In this document: positions 45,101-52,291 of the stretch, piece after piece | How the letters are laid out: every line of letters starts with the position of its first letter | Position numbering within the stretch: position 1 is the first letter of the stretch | From: Stomoxys calcitrans | Lineage: Eukaryota; Arthropoda; Insecta; Diptera; Muscidae | Reading direction: 5' to 3' | DNA: 64,000 nt | NCBI RefSeq assembly: GCF_963082655.1 | Contig: NC_081552.1 | Location: 4,464,648 to 4,528,647, forward strand | Position numbers and translations under genes: made by a program | Notes under the pieces: generated by a model | What the model was told of the DNA's origin: nothing | Database searches by the model: none | Seen by the model: only the letters and a program-made list of their open reading frames with translations

Positions 45101-48100
45101 TCCAATATTTCAGATAAATCGGATAAGAACTGAGCCCTCAAGAAATTAAGATCCAGAATCGGTTTATATGACAGATTTATTAAAACATGGACCGATATAG
45201 CCCATTTACAATCACAACTAGTGTTGACGTTTTTGGTCAGGTTCCTACCCGAAGTGGATGGATTTGGCATCATATAAATACCAAGCCAATTACTAAAAAA
45301 ATCTTCGTGAATAACTTAAAATTATTTCACTTCTTGTCGCCACTATGTATTCGTGTCGCGGAGCATAATACTGTTACAAGGGGTATCACTGTTTCAAATC
45401 TCAGAGAAAAAGTTCTGGCCTCTGAAATGATAAAGGTTTAATATTGACTATAACTGGTACGAGTCAGAGAACTGCATGAGATCCAATATTTGGCACTCAA
45501 TAGTCACTTTGTCCAAAGCAATTGTCTGTATCGCATGCCATATAAAAACAAAGTTAGGTAGAAACACACACACACTAATACAATAGGGTGAAAGATGCGC
45601 GAACATTTCAGTGGATGTGATTGTCAATTTGGTCGACGGACAACGGGTGTGGTTTGCAAATTAACACTACTCAGATGAATGCCATATAAAGCCAAAGCAA
45701 GCAGAGGAATCAGACATCAAGTTTGCCCTTGCCCTTTTTTTATTTTTCGATCAGAATTCTGTCTGTCTTCCTCTGTTCAAAAGTGACAGACGTACTTCCA
45801 TTTTTTTTCTTTATCCAAGCCATTACAAAGCATGCAAATTAATTTCAGCTCTCATAACTTTGGACGGTAGCTGTGTGTAAGTGTGTGTGTTTGTGTGTGT
45901 GTTCTATTCAGTTACGGTCATTGTAAGCCCTCGTGAGTAGTGCTCAAAATGTAAAATACGGCCAGCAATCATTTTATTGCTCATCACCAAAAACGCTTAG
46001 AATAGCTCAACTAATTTAAAGGAGTGTTTTATGTTTTGGTCGTTGAGAGTCGTAAGCGTCAACGAATGCTAAGTGTAAGGTGTGAGCTTGCCATTCGCTG
46101 CATGTCTACCATGTGCACTGTTTTTAAGGTGACTTTCTGCTGTTCTCTGGTACGAGCGTCAAGGAATCAATTCCAAATTTCATAAATTATGGCTAAGAAA
46201 TGCGACTGGTCGGATCTGTTCCATGTTCAGATGTTGAGGGGTCCATGCAACTCACTGTTACGGCGAAAATGGACAGTAAATGCGCATTTATTCTCTCATC
46301 TCATTCTTAATCGGGGCGAAATACAAAAGAGTGGCAACACTGATCACAACCGACCTACACTAAAAGAAATACTTGCTCAATATTTCAAGCGCCTAGCTTT
46401 ATCCCTGCGACAGTTGCAGACGGACGGACATAAAATGTCAAGACGACCCTTTGTTGGGTCTGATGTTAGAATATTTTCCGAAGTTTCTCATGTTTTATAA
46501 AAAAAATTTGCCGATTGATCAGATTTTTTAGATCATTTCCGCCTTTTTTTTGTGTTTATGAGCGAAAATATGCAAATATTCTACACATGGTTAGGTTAGG
46601 TTTAAGTGGCAGTCAGCCATCAGACTCACTTAGACGTTTTCGTCCATTGTGATACCACAAGAACAGAAGAAGGAAGATGCCTTCTAATTCCTACCGTTGA
46701 ACCATCCAGATCGCTTTAAAAGGCCCAATAACTTGCGAATGTTCACATCCGCTAAATCAGATAGGTTCTCAAATAAATGAGAACCTAAAGCGGAACTTCA
46801 TCTAACTGCTAGTGCGGGACACACATACAGAAGGTGTTCTATAGTCTCTTCTTCTCAGCATGTTTTCCGATTAGACAGTGAACTTTCATGACGGACATGG
46901 CTGCCTGGCTGTCTGAGAAGATATTTATGCCAATCGTCGTAATGACATTTGGCCGTAACCAACTTCTTGAGCCTCTAGAGTGCGCAATTCTTATCCGATT
47001 GGAATGAAATTTTGCACGACGTGTTTTGTTATGGTATCCAACAACTGTGCCAAGTATGGTTCAAATCGGTCCATAACCTGATATAACTGCCATATAAACC
47101 GATCTTGGGTCTTGACTTCTTGAGCCTCTAGAGCGCGCAATTCTTATCCAATTGGAATGAAATTTTGCACGACGTTTTGTTTTGTTATGATATCCAACAA
47201 TTCGGCCTAGTATGGTTCAAATCGGTCCATAACCTGATATAGCTGACATATAAACGATCAAGAATATATATACTTTATGGGGTCTTTGACAAATACTTCG
47301 AGGTGTTACAAACGGAATGACTAGATTAGTATACCCCATTCCATGGTGGTGGGCATTGAAAAAATAAAATATTTTGAAATAAATCATAATTACTTTCTTT
47401 ATGAACTTACCGGCAACAATCTACGGGGACTATCATGTATGGCCACTATGTGGGTTATTTGGAATTTGTCCAGTTGTTGGGTATCTTTGGAGTCTCGATA
47501 ATTGCCCACATATAAACCAGGCAATACCTAAAATGAAAATGTTAAAATTGACAAACAATTACCAACCAATATTTATTTAATCCATTTTAAACGTAGTCTT
47601 GCCATGGACATGGAAAAATTCATCGCAAGTTTTGTGGAAGAAGGGTGTAGGTGTAAATCCAAATGCAAATGAGAACTGAGAGTTGTTTTGTAAACAAATT
47701 TCATGACAACCCAAGAGCTCGGTAGCCATGGTATACAATCATATACAAGGTAAGCTCAGATGCCCAACAACAACGAATTAGGATACAACAATGGTTGAAT
47801 CATATAACAGGTATTGTCGGATGACCAACAACAACAAATTGGGATTCAACTCTGCTCCACTCACTTTTGTCAAAGCAAATGTAGACACACAGAAATGTCA
47901 AAGAATTGACATGCCTACATATGTAAATAACAAAAAATATTTGAGAATGTTGCATTCAATAAAACAAAGGCATGAAGGAAGGAGTTGAACGCAAAATGTT
48001 CGCACTTCTAAGAGAAAACCCCTGAATGCGTTGTGCAGATAACTCAAGGGAGAGTGCGATAATGTTGGATGCGGAATGCGGAATGCTGGAGCCTATATTT

Positions 48101-51100
48101 ACCATTATAATGAGGACTTCAGGTCGATTTGTGTTATGGAACATGCCGTAGTGCAACATATTTTCATATTGCCGCAATACCAACCACTAATGGTTGGCGT
48201 CATTTCGTCATTTTGCCTGTAACACATCGCAATCAAAATTTCTGACCCTTAAAGCTTTCCGGACAACTATGGGACACAACACTACGGGCACACTTTTATA
48301 GAATAGGTGCTGCAAGTGGCAGCGTTAGTGGGGAAAGTGAAGCATTTCTTATGCCAACAATGAACTTTCGTGGTTAACAAATACCGACACTCGGGTGGGG
48401 ACCAAGTCCTGTTTGGGAGGTGTTTTGGAAAAGGGGTGGACCCCCAGAAACGTGGTCCCACATTTGGATATCAGATTCGTATTCTACTCGCAAATACCTT
48501 TCATTTGAGTCCCATATTGCCATGGTCGGTAAATATGCCCAATTTAGGGGTGTTTTGGAGCTTGGGTGGTCCCCCTAGCACTTGGTCCGACAATTGGATA
48601 TCAGATACGTTTTCTTATCCTAAATACCTTTCATTTGAGTCCCATATTGTCGTGATTAGTCTAAGTATAAGTTTAGTAGGTTTTGGGGGTGGGGCGCCCC
48701 CCCTAGGTACCCCATCCGAAATTTGGATACCAAATTTTTATTTTTGGGGTACTAGGGTACTATATGAGAGCACACAAAATTTCGCTTAAATCGTACCACC
48801 CATCTCCGGCGTTTCTGAAAATAAGGGTAAGGGGGGAGGGTCCGCCCCCCTTTAGATATCAAAAAATTTAGTACCCCATTTTCACCAAGAGATCATTATG
48901 CACCATCAGTGAACGTTTCAAGAAAATCGGTTCAGTCGTTTCTGAGTCCATAAGGAACACACAAACAAACAAACCCACAAACAAACACAAATTGATTTTT
49001 ATATATTGGGTTGCCCAAAAAGTAATTGCGGATTTTTTAAAAGAAAGTAAATGCATTTTTAATAAAGCTTAGAATGAACTTTAATCAAATATACTTTTTT
49101 TACACTTTTTTCCAAAGCAAGCTAAAAGTAACAGCTGATAACTGACAGAAGAAAGAAAGCAATTACAGAGTCACAAGCTGTGAAAAAATTTTGTCAACGC
49201 CGACTATATGAAAAATCCGCAATTACTTTTTGGGCAACCCAATATAAGATTTCAAGTAACGGTTTGTCATTTAGATGTCATTTATGTGAAATGTATACGA
49301 CAGTCCAGTGGGACGATACAACTCTGAGCATCCTTAAGTTATAATCAGCTGGGCTAGTGCCGCTACCTTATATTTTATCCTACCATGCTGGTAGCAAACT
49401 CATAACAAAAGCTGAAGGAAAACACAAAGATATGCATGACGGTATGTTATTCTACAAAGTTTTCCTTTTCTTCCTTCCAAAGCAGTAGAATTGCCAATAA
49501 CAATACCCCTTTATAAAATGAGCCATCCATCATATCCTTCTATTGTGTTCTTTAAACATTTTTGTTTTTGTTTGATTTTTAAAGACCTTTTTTTCAGACA
49601 CTTCAAGGCAACGATTTAAGAGCCATTAAGTTAACCATTTTATTCAACGTTCTTCTTAAACACCAAGTGAGAGCTTTTTCGCACTCTCTTAAACTGTCAG
49701 AAAAGGCTGAGCTTTTGTTGTCATTGTTGCCAGCTAAGAAATAATAGAATATTAGGGGGGTGAAAAAGTAAATGGCTTTTGAAAAACAATTATCATTTTT
49801 AGGGATGGAATCAAAGACCGTATACGACCAAGACATACGGTGTGCTTGGTCCTCCTAATATCGTAAAAGTGGCAGAGATTGATAGAGTGGCATTCGACTC
49901 TTGCATGAAGATTCATGCAAGTTGGCATGTTTAAGTTCGAAGATGGACTATATCGGACTATATCTTCATATAGCCCCCCCAATCTTAGGCCCATAAAAGC
50001 CACATTTGTTATGCGATTTTGCTGAAATTTAGGACAGTGAGTCATGTTAGGCCCTTCGACATCCTTTGTTAATTTGGCGCAGATCGGTCAAGATTTGGAT
50101 ATAGCTGCCATATAGACCGATCATCCGATTTAGGGTCTTAGGCTGGTAAAAGCCGCATTTAATATCCGATTTTGCTGAAATTCGGGACAGTGAGTTGTGT
50201 TAGGCCCTTTGACATCCTTCGTTAATTTGGCGCAGATCGGTCAAGATTTGGATATAGCTGCCATATAGACCGATTCTCCGATTTAGGGTCTTAGGCTCAT
50301 AAAAGCCACATTTAATATCCGATTTTGCTGAAATTTTGGACAGTGTGTTGTGTTAGGCCCTTTGACACTTTTCTTCAATTTCATTCAGATCGGTTCAGAT
50401 TTGGATATAGCTGCCATATAGACCGATTTCTCGATTTAAGGTTTTGGCCCCATAAAAGACGCAGTTATTGTCCGATGTTGCCGAAATTTGGGACAGTGAG
50501 TTAAGTTAAGCCCCTTGACATACTTCTGCAATATGGCACAGATCGGTCCATATTTGGATATAGCTTCCATATAGACCAATCTCTCGATTTAGCATTTTGG
50601 GCCCATAAAAGGCGCAGTTATTGTCCGATGTTGCCGAAATTTGAGACAGTGAGTCTAATTAGACAATTCGACATACTTTTGAGTTTAGTTAGGCTCTTCG
50701 ACGACCTACTTCAATTTGGCCCAGATCGGTTCAGATTTGGATATAGCTGCCATATAGACCGATTTTTTGATTTAAGGTTTTGGCCCCATAAAAGGTGCAG
50801 TTATTGTCCGATGTTGCCGAAATTTGAGACAGTGAGTTAAGTAAAGCACCTTGACATACTTCTGCAATATGGCACAGATCGGTCCATATATGGATATAGC
50901 TGCCATATAGGCCGATCTCTCGGTTTTAGGTTTTGGGGCTATAAAAGGCGCATTTATTGTCCGATGTCCCTGAAATTTGTGACAGTGAGTCTAATTAGGC
51001 TCTTCGACATACTTTTGCAATGTGTCACAAATCGGTCCAAGTTTGAATATAGCTGCCATGTAGACCGATATCTCGATTTAAAGTCTTGGGCCCATAAAAG

Positions 51101-52243
51101 GTTTATTTATTGTCCGATTTCGCCGAAATGTGGAACAGTCCTTTGTGTTAAACTCTTCGACATTGTTCTGCAACTTGGCCCAAATCGGTCCAGATTTGGA
51201 TATAGCTTCCATGTAGACCGATATCTCGATTTAAAGTCTTGGGCCCATAACAGGCGCATTTATAATTCGATTTCACTGAAATTTGACAAAGTGACTAAGG
51301 TTAGGCTTTTCGTAACGCAGAGATATGTGATTGCGCAACAACATTAAGCAGACCGTACGATGCGATTGGTCTAATCTCACTTTTCAAAGTCTAAAGTTCG
51401 AAGATGGGCTATTTATGCCCCATATAAACTTATCTGAAATTTGCATATCCCGATTTCGCTGAAATTTGGCATAGTGAGTGTTGTTAAAACCCCCAATATG
51501 CTCGAAACGTATAAGGCCCCTCGATATTCATACCGCGTATATTCTCGATCTGATTACATTCCAATAAAGGTGCCACATATACCGATCTTCCGATTTAAGG
51601 TCTTACACCCAGAGAAAAGTTGATACCGAACGTGCTCATCTCAGTACCATACGGTATTGATAGTAAAGCAACACCGTACGGTACAAACACAATACCGCAT
51701 GGTATGGATGAGACATAAATTGATTACGAGTATTGCCTTTTATATTTCGGGATTGGATACCCCTTGTGTTGCAATCTGCCAACTGACAGCTCTATCGTAA
51801 AGCTTGACATTTTTGAGGTTATACGCACTCAGAAATCAGTTGTTGTTCCGAAAGAAATGCTCCAAAAATACGATCACGGTGCTTCGAAACACGTCTATGA
51901 CCGCCCCCCTTCAGATATTGCAAAATTATATACCCCGTTTCCGAAATGGGTCCATTCCACACATTCTGGGAACAGTTCAAGAAAATGGGTTCAGCCGTTA
52001 TAGAAGAATTAAAACATTTATTTGCCATTATAATTTAATCCTTGTAGTTTGCTATCTGTTTGTATTAGACGAGTTTGTATGTCTCAAATGCTGACATCAC
52101 TACAACATACATTTTATTTAATATGCATGTATGTAAATCAAAAATAGTCCCCTATATATTACACCCCACCCACATGTATACACAATTCCGTATATATGAC
52201 AAGAAATAGTAAAAAGACCTACCTTGTTCATACCATTTCCCAT
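30019..52243 (-). CDS. Dual-specificity phosphatase, DUSP15/DUSP22 (JKAP) type
   Basis: A small atypical dual-specificity phosphatase, known in the family as membrane-associated and active on JNK-pathway or focal-adhesion targets. Coding exons on the minus strand: 52223-52243, 47411-47527, 43984-44434 (or 43709-44434), 42964-43539, 42717-42918 and probably 30019-30199. It starts MGNGMNK, a strong N-myristoylation signal after Met removal, then VLPGLYVGNYRDSKD. The active site is HCLAGMSRSVT with Cys at residue 88; the general acid Asp is residue 57 (AADTPDQN). Both numbers equal those of vertebrate DUSP22. The core fold ends near residue 160. Two C-terminal versions are encoded: a 287-residue form that reads through an internal donor, and a long form of about 515 residues with a low-complexity Ser/Gly/Ala-rich tail. 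It is convergent with the guanylyl cyclase; its introns are full of repeats. Confidence 0.93.
30300..31290 (+). pseudogene. Heavily decayed RTE-like LINE remnant
   Basis: Phrases parallel the RTE copy at 4.0-4.8 kb: ACATCAGCCTTTTGTGTGTC, TAACTCAAGGACGAGTAG and, later, ATTAGCTAGAATGGAAGAAG resembling the GHVVRMDEE coding block. No continuous frame is left. Confidence 0.4.
31291..32525. repeat. Region rich in AGTTCA/TGAACT motifs, with a 28-bp palindrome
   Basis: No gene was seen. ACTAGTGAACTAG and its exact inverse flank a TT centre at 32389-32416. GAACTAGTTC-like words recur (near 31450, 31781, 31885, 32440), and AGTTCAATTATTGAACT forms a further inverted repeat near 32433. The parent element is unknown. 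Confidence 0.55.
32526..32612 (+). repeat. 87-bp repeat, left member of an inverted pair
   Basis: GGGTCTACTGTATACAAGGT... to GGAGACTGTAT; it is the reverse complement, with about ten mismatches, of 34973-35059. The pair encloses 2.4 kb of other repeats. Confidence 0.8.
32613..33145 (+). repeat. Family D dispersed repeat
   Basis: Blocks CGTACTCTACTCTTAAATA, CATTTGATACCCATATTG and a right end AAAATCGGTTCAGCCGTTTT, GGAACAGACAAACAAAGAAA, AATTTTTATATA. Other copies are at 41350-41890, 48365-49003 and, right end only, about 51940-52030. It is non-coding. Confidence 0.7.
33232..34165 (-). repeat. Family B tandem-repeat element
   Basis: The left terminal hairpin TATACCCTCC/GGATGGGGGTATA (33235-33263) is followed by AGTGTAGGTCGGTTGGGATT and four or more ~153-bp units (CTAGAGGGCGCAATGCTCGT, ATATAAACCGATCTTGGGTC). 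The right end is TGCGATCCATGGTGGAGGGT near 34130. The long open minus frame (33218-33832) is a repeat-phase artefact. Confidence 0.88.
34260..34640 (+). mobile_element. LINE 5' fragment with 85-bp tandem duplication
   Basis: CCCATGGCAGCCGG...ATTGACCCGA at 34384-34420 matches the 5' part of the LINE at 55183-55220. It is followed by TGTGTATAACACACTGCTAC at 34451, repeated at 34536 (period 85 bp), each with a CAACAACAAC run and a CTATAAATAGCGATACTC block. Confidence 0.6.
34641..34972. other. No recognised feature
   Basis: A mixed-composition stretch between the LINE 5' fragment and the 87-bp inverted-repeat member. Confidence 0.3.
34973..35059 (-). repeat. 87-bp repeat, right member of an inverted pair
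   Basis: Reverse complement of 32526-32612 at roughly 88% identity. Homology stops sharply at both ends of the 87 bp. Confidence 0.8.
35060..36654. other. AT-rich intron DNA, no supported exon
   Basis: Non-repetitive T/A-rich sequence inside the proposed long last intron of the phosphatase. A minus-strand open stretch at 35470-35676 was examined and not accepted (weak acceptor). Confidence 0.35.
36655..37945 (+). repeat. Family B tandem-repeat element, complete-looking
   Basis: Begins AAAAGCGTGCTAAGTTCGGC...TATACCCTCCACCATGG, then the array, with unit starts (TTGAACCATACTTGG) at 37081, 37233, 37387 and 37540, a period of 152-154 bp. It is followed by CAGACAGACGGACGGACGGA, CGATCAAGAATATATATACT and GAGGTGTTACAAACAGAATG. 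The right end is fused to a family A element near 37945. Confidence 0.9.
37946..38440 (+). repeat. Family A element fused to the preceding family B element
   Basis: CAATAAAGGCGCTTTTTATGG starts mid-unit, then AGATCGGTCTATATGGCAGC and the terminal module (ACAGACAGACGGACGGACAT, GGTCGGAAATGGATATTTCG), ending in CCCCCATCCTTAGGTGGTGG near 38410. Confidence 0.8.
38441..38847 (+). repeat. Family B-like variant fragment
   Basis: Units with GAAATCCCCATGCAAAATTT, ATTGCGCCTTCTACAGCTTC and GGTTTATATAGGAGCTACGT, ending TTCGGCCGGGCCACCCACCA near 38822. It is interrupted on the right by a mariner-type MITE. Confidence 0.6.
38848..39088 (+). mobile_element. Mariner-type MITE (copy 1)
   Basis: About 240 bp with ~30-bp terminal inverted repeats (GGATTGCCCAAAAAGTAATT, then GCGGATTTTT) and TA at both borders. 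The inner CAAAAAGTAATTGCGG resembles mariner termini. It has no coding capacity. It is nearly identical, in opposite orientation, to 49004-49245. Confidence 0.88.
39089..39400. repeat. Intron DNA with family A fragment
   Basis: The segment 39311-39395 (TCTGGACCGATCTGGGCC, GGATGTCGAGGAGCCTAACA) is a family A piece that abuts a transposase remnant. The rest is unassigned. Confidence 0.5.
39396..39600 (-). pseudogene. Mariner-like transposase fragment, minus strand
   Basis: The minus-strand translation reads VIGLYFFRHDQDRYVTVNGS, ITEYFWSQLDDMDLEEMWF and QQDGATSHKPRG. The FQQDGAT.H block holds the second catalytic Asp of Tc1/mariner-superfamily transposases. N- and C-terminal parts are missing. 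Confidence 0.75.
39770..40165 (+). pseudogene. Mariner-like transposase remnant, N-terminal and central part
   Basis: Plus-strand frames give NEQRLQIIKIYYLNSESVTV, a helix-turn-helix start typical of the family, then DDANRHITVTLRYRTV-like and DLDDLCFQYDGRYHKPH in shifted frames (equivalent of FQQDGATSH, with changes). It is broken at about 40160 by an AT-rich insertion and resumes at 40926. Several stops are present. Confidence 0.7.
40166..40925. mobile_element. Insertion splitting the transposase: AATTAATT element plus nested repeats
   Basis: The flanks are A-rich with ATTCAATCATTTTTTAATTG and, on the right, TTGGTTCAATTAATTTGGTG ending CAGTGTA, like the family at 18.1 and 63.8 kb. Inside lies the dispersed 135-bp repeat (40505-40637). 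Removing it brings the two transposase parts next to each other. Exact target duplication is unclear. Confidence 0.6.
40505..40637. repeat. Dispersed ~135-bp repeat (copy 2)
   Basis: Same order of blocks as 20224-20361 (TCTGTCATTACACAAAAATG, AAAAGTACAGCTAATAGA, CATACCAACGCACG). Confidence 0.7.
40926..41215 (+). pseudogene. Mariner-like transposase remnant, C-terminal part
   Basis: The translation is MIDLLENKFNERVISRNGPV, DWAPLLRDLNPLEH and VNALVYANKP, then a stop and TLEEFRANIEREISTVSAEI. This matches the end of the family, with the third catalytic Asp region DL(T/N)PL. Stops and changes make it dead. It continues the piece at 39770-40165. Confidence 0.7.
41216..41934 (+). repeat. Family D-like dispersed repeat
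   Basis: Blocks such as TTTGATGTGAGGGCACAGAT, TTTCATTGGAGTCCCATATT and GTCCGTTTGGGGGCTTTTGG recur in 32.6-33.1 and 48.4-49.0 kb. The first ~130 bp are unassigned. The right end (GTTCAGCCGTT tail) is missing. Confidence 0.5.
41935..42700. repeat. Family C tandem-repeat element, copy 2
   Basis: Hairpin ATACCCTACACCAC/GTGGTACAGGGTAT (41941-41972), GTCCGTCCGTCTGTCC, then units with GATTTGGATATAGCTCTCAT, and an end CACCGCCCGACTT at about 42685-42698. It stops about 16 bp from the splice donor of the phosphatase exon at 42717. Confidence 0.8.
42717..42918 (-). CDS. Phosphatase exon 5: Ser/Pro-rich tail
   Basis: Minus-strand acceptor TTATAG and donor GTAAGT. It encodes QSLSSGSVPSSVHGSRVDLR, DTDKGSAIYLGC and ASSGSSAPPSPARTPPVSPR, then HGVRR with AG left over. 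It is disordered, with SP/TP motifs that could be phosphorylated. If the donor is not used, the next codon is a stop (TAA inside GTAAGT). Confidence 0.8.
42964..43539 (-). CDS. Phosphatase exon 4: long low-complexity tail
   Basis: Acceptor CCATTGCAG and donor ACAG|GTGCGT. 576 nt, phase 1 in and out. It begins VCNMDPTKGLFRRRPSSAST, then a Gln/Arg stretch (RQQQRQLQRSP) and a Gly/Ser/Ala run (GGAAAGAKSGGSSSGGG). The start fits G| from the internal donor at 43984. Read-through of its donor adds GA and a stop. Confidence 0.85.
43709..44434 (-). CDS. Phosphatase exon 3: catalytic core, with two alternative ends
   Basis: The acceptor follows a long CT tract and CTCCAG. It encodes DKHYLCVMAADTPDQNLS, NVLIHCLAGMSRSVTVAVAY, NPNVGFQTQLQEFEMYRLSE and EGNCVRGEKCPTG. 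A donor ACAG|GTGCGT at 43984/43983 can splice to exon 4. If it is ignored, translation runs on (ALVVDVKEKPAKSCHANSAD to QKRDSD) to a stop at 43709, an alternative 92-residue tail. Both ends keep the full catalytic fold. Confidence 0.95.
   Translation of the reverse strand, partial: DKHYLCVMAADTPDQNLSQYFTVCNDFIHAARLREGNVLIHCLAGMSRSVTVAVAYIMTATNLSWKDALKVVRAGRAVANPNVGFQTQLQEFEMYRLSEERRRLRERYPSMALEKLDRIKCMAALDNYEELLQNRDICEGNCVRGEKCPTGALVVDVKEKPAKSCHANSADSSSSDGKHNLSYTLCFAAEQWKTPRNLKKSSSSSDIDNKPQCMVADQGELVMENVIRYKPLDMPQKRDSD
44451..44486. repeat. GA/GTGA microsatellite (CT-rich acceptor tract on the minus strand)
   Basis: (AG)n to 44474, then GTGAGTGAGTGAG. On the minus strand it is the pyrimidine-rich stretch before the exon 3 acceptor. 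Confidence 0.9.
44570..45235 (+). repeat. Family B tandem-repeat element, right end lost
   Basis: Starts AAGTGGGCTAAGTTCGGACG...TATACCCTCCACCATGG, then units with GGTTTATATGAGAGCTATAT and TTGCGCCCTCTAGAGG. It ends within GACCGATATAGCCCATTTAC near 45205. Confidence 0.8.
45236..46185. other. Phosphatase intron, no recognised feature
   Basis: Mixed AT-rich sequence with a (GT)n tract near 45880-45902. No exon or RNA gene was supported. Confidence 0.35.
46186..46480 (+). repeat. Mosaic of family A and B ends
   Basis: A family A-like start (CGACTGGTCGGATCTG, GTCCATGCAACTCACTGTTA) is followed by a family B end (CCGACCTACACTAA, GCGCCTAGCTTTATC, CAGACGGACGGACATAAAAT). Confidence 0.5.
46590..46945 (-). 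pseudogene. Jockey-like LINE 3' end, minus strand
   Basis: The minus-strand translation gives EETIEHLLYVCPALA-like and HLFENLSDLADVNIRKLLGL then LKRSGWFN and a stop, the C-terminal Cys/His and tail region of jockey-like ORF2. It is followed by a short 3' end with CACTTAAACCTAACCTAACC. The rest of the element is missing (5'-truncated). Confidence 0.7.
46955..47360 (-). repeat. Family B element with inverted right end
   Basis: Units read in minus orientation (CTTCTTGAGCCTCTAGAG, AACCGATCTTGGGTCTTGAC), but the right 100 bp (GATCAAGAATATATATACTT, GAGGTGTTACAAACGGAATG, CATGGTGGTGGGC) are the terminal module in plus orientation. The junction is near 47258, at a shared CGATC. Confidence 0.75.
47411..47527 (-). 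CDS. Phosphatase exon 2
   Basis: Minus-strand acceptor CATTTTAG and donor GTAAGT. 117 nt, phase 0. It encodes VLPGLYVGNYRDSKDTQQLD then KFQITHIVAIHDSPRRLLP, the first beta strands and the KFQITHIVAIHD block of DUSP15/22. Confidence 0.96.
47530..48360 (-). other. Phosphatase intron, no gene
   Basis: Non-coding. Two similar ~55-bp blocks with AACAACAACAAATTGGG-like words (near 47765 and 47826) look like a small tandem duplication. Confidence 0.35.
48365..49003 (+). repeat. Family D dispersed repeat, most complete copy
   Basis: Two tandem-like internal blocks (TTTCATTTGAGTCCCATATT at about 48499 and 48628) are followed by the right end AAAATCGGTTCAGTCGTTTC, AACACACAAACAAACAAACC and ATTGATTTTTATATA. 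A mariner-type MITE inserted exactly in the terminal TATATA. Confidence 0.75.
49004..49245 (-). mobile_element. Mariner-type MITE (copy 2)
   Basis: TIRs TTGGGTTGCCCAAAAAGTAA... and the inverse ...TTACTTTTTGGGCAACCCAA. It is about 240 bp, with TA flanks, and is almost the same as 38848-39088 in the opposite orientation. Confidence 0.9.
49246..49925. other. Phosphatase intron, no recognised feature
   Basis: AT-rich with no supported exon. Confidence 0.35.
49930..51350 (-). repeat. Family A tandem array in minus orientation
   Basis: GACCGAT landmarks at 50115, 50268, 50421 and 50574 are exactly 153 bp apart. Units read CATATAGACCGATTTCTCGA and TAAAAGGCGCAGTTATTGTC. Roughly nine units are present. 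The left end starts mid-module (AGTTCGAAGATGGACTATAT); the microsatellite and hairpin end is missing. Confidence 0.9.
51351..51635 (-). repeat. Diverged continuation of a family A element
   Basis: AAGTTCGAAGATGGGCTATT, CATATCCCGATTTCGCTGAA and ACCGATCTTCCGATTTAAGG are family A-like but the spacing has decayed. Confidence 0.5.
51636..51712. repeat. Stem-loop with three palindromic TACCNNACGGTA-like words
   Basis: The arm CTCATCTCAGTACCATACGG...TATTG (51636 on) pairs with CAATACCGCATGGTATGG...ATGAG (to about 51712). Between them sits CACCGTACGGTA (51672-51683), containing the perfect palindrome ACCGTACGGT. Confidence 0.6.
51730..52040 (+). repeat. Family D right-end fragment
   Basis: GAAAATGGGTTCAGCCGTTA near 51978 and the preceding TTCAGATATTGCAAAATTAT resemble the right part of family D. 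The tail is altered. Confidence 0.5.
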
Positions 52244-52289
52244 CTTGTTGTATCATTAAAATTTTGACTAGGCAATGGTTAAGGAAAAT
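52223..52289 (-). CDS. Phosphatase first coding exon with 5' UTR part
   Basis: The minus-strand coding part 52223-52243 is ATG GGA AAT GGT ATG AAC AAG, then donor GTAGGT. Gly2 and Asn6 fit the N-myristoylation pattern. The 46 nt before ATG reach a TTTTTTCAG acceptor at 52290-52291, so at least one non-coding 5' exon lies further right. The start is chosen because MGNGMNK is the family N-terminus and no in-frame extension exists through the acceptor. Confidence 0.92.
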
Positions 52290-52291
52290 CT

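Noticed and set aside
49930..51350. CRISPR-like array
   Set aside because: Units are 153 bp, diverged throughout, without short direct repeats and unique spacers, and the DNA is eukaryotic.
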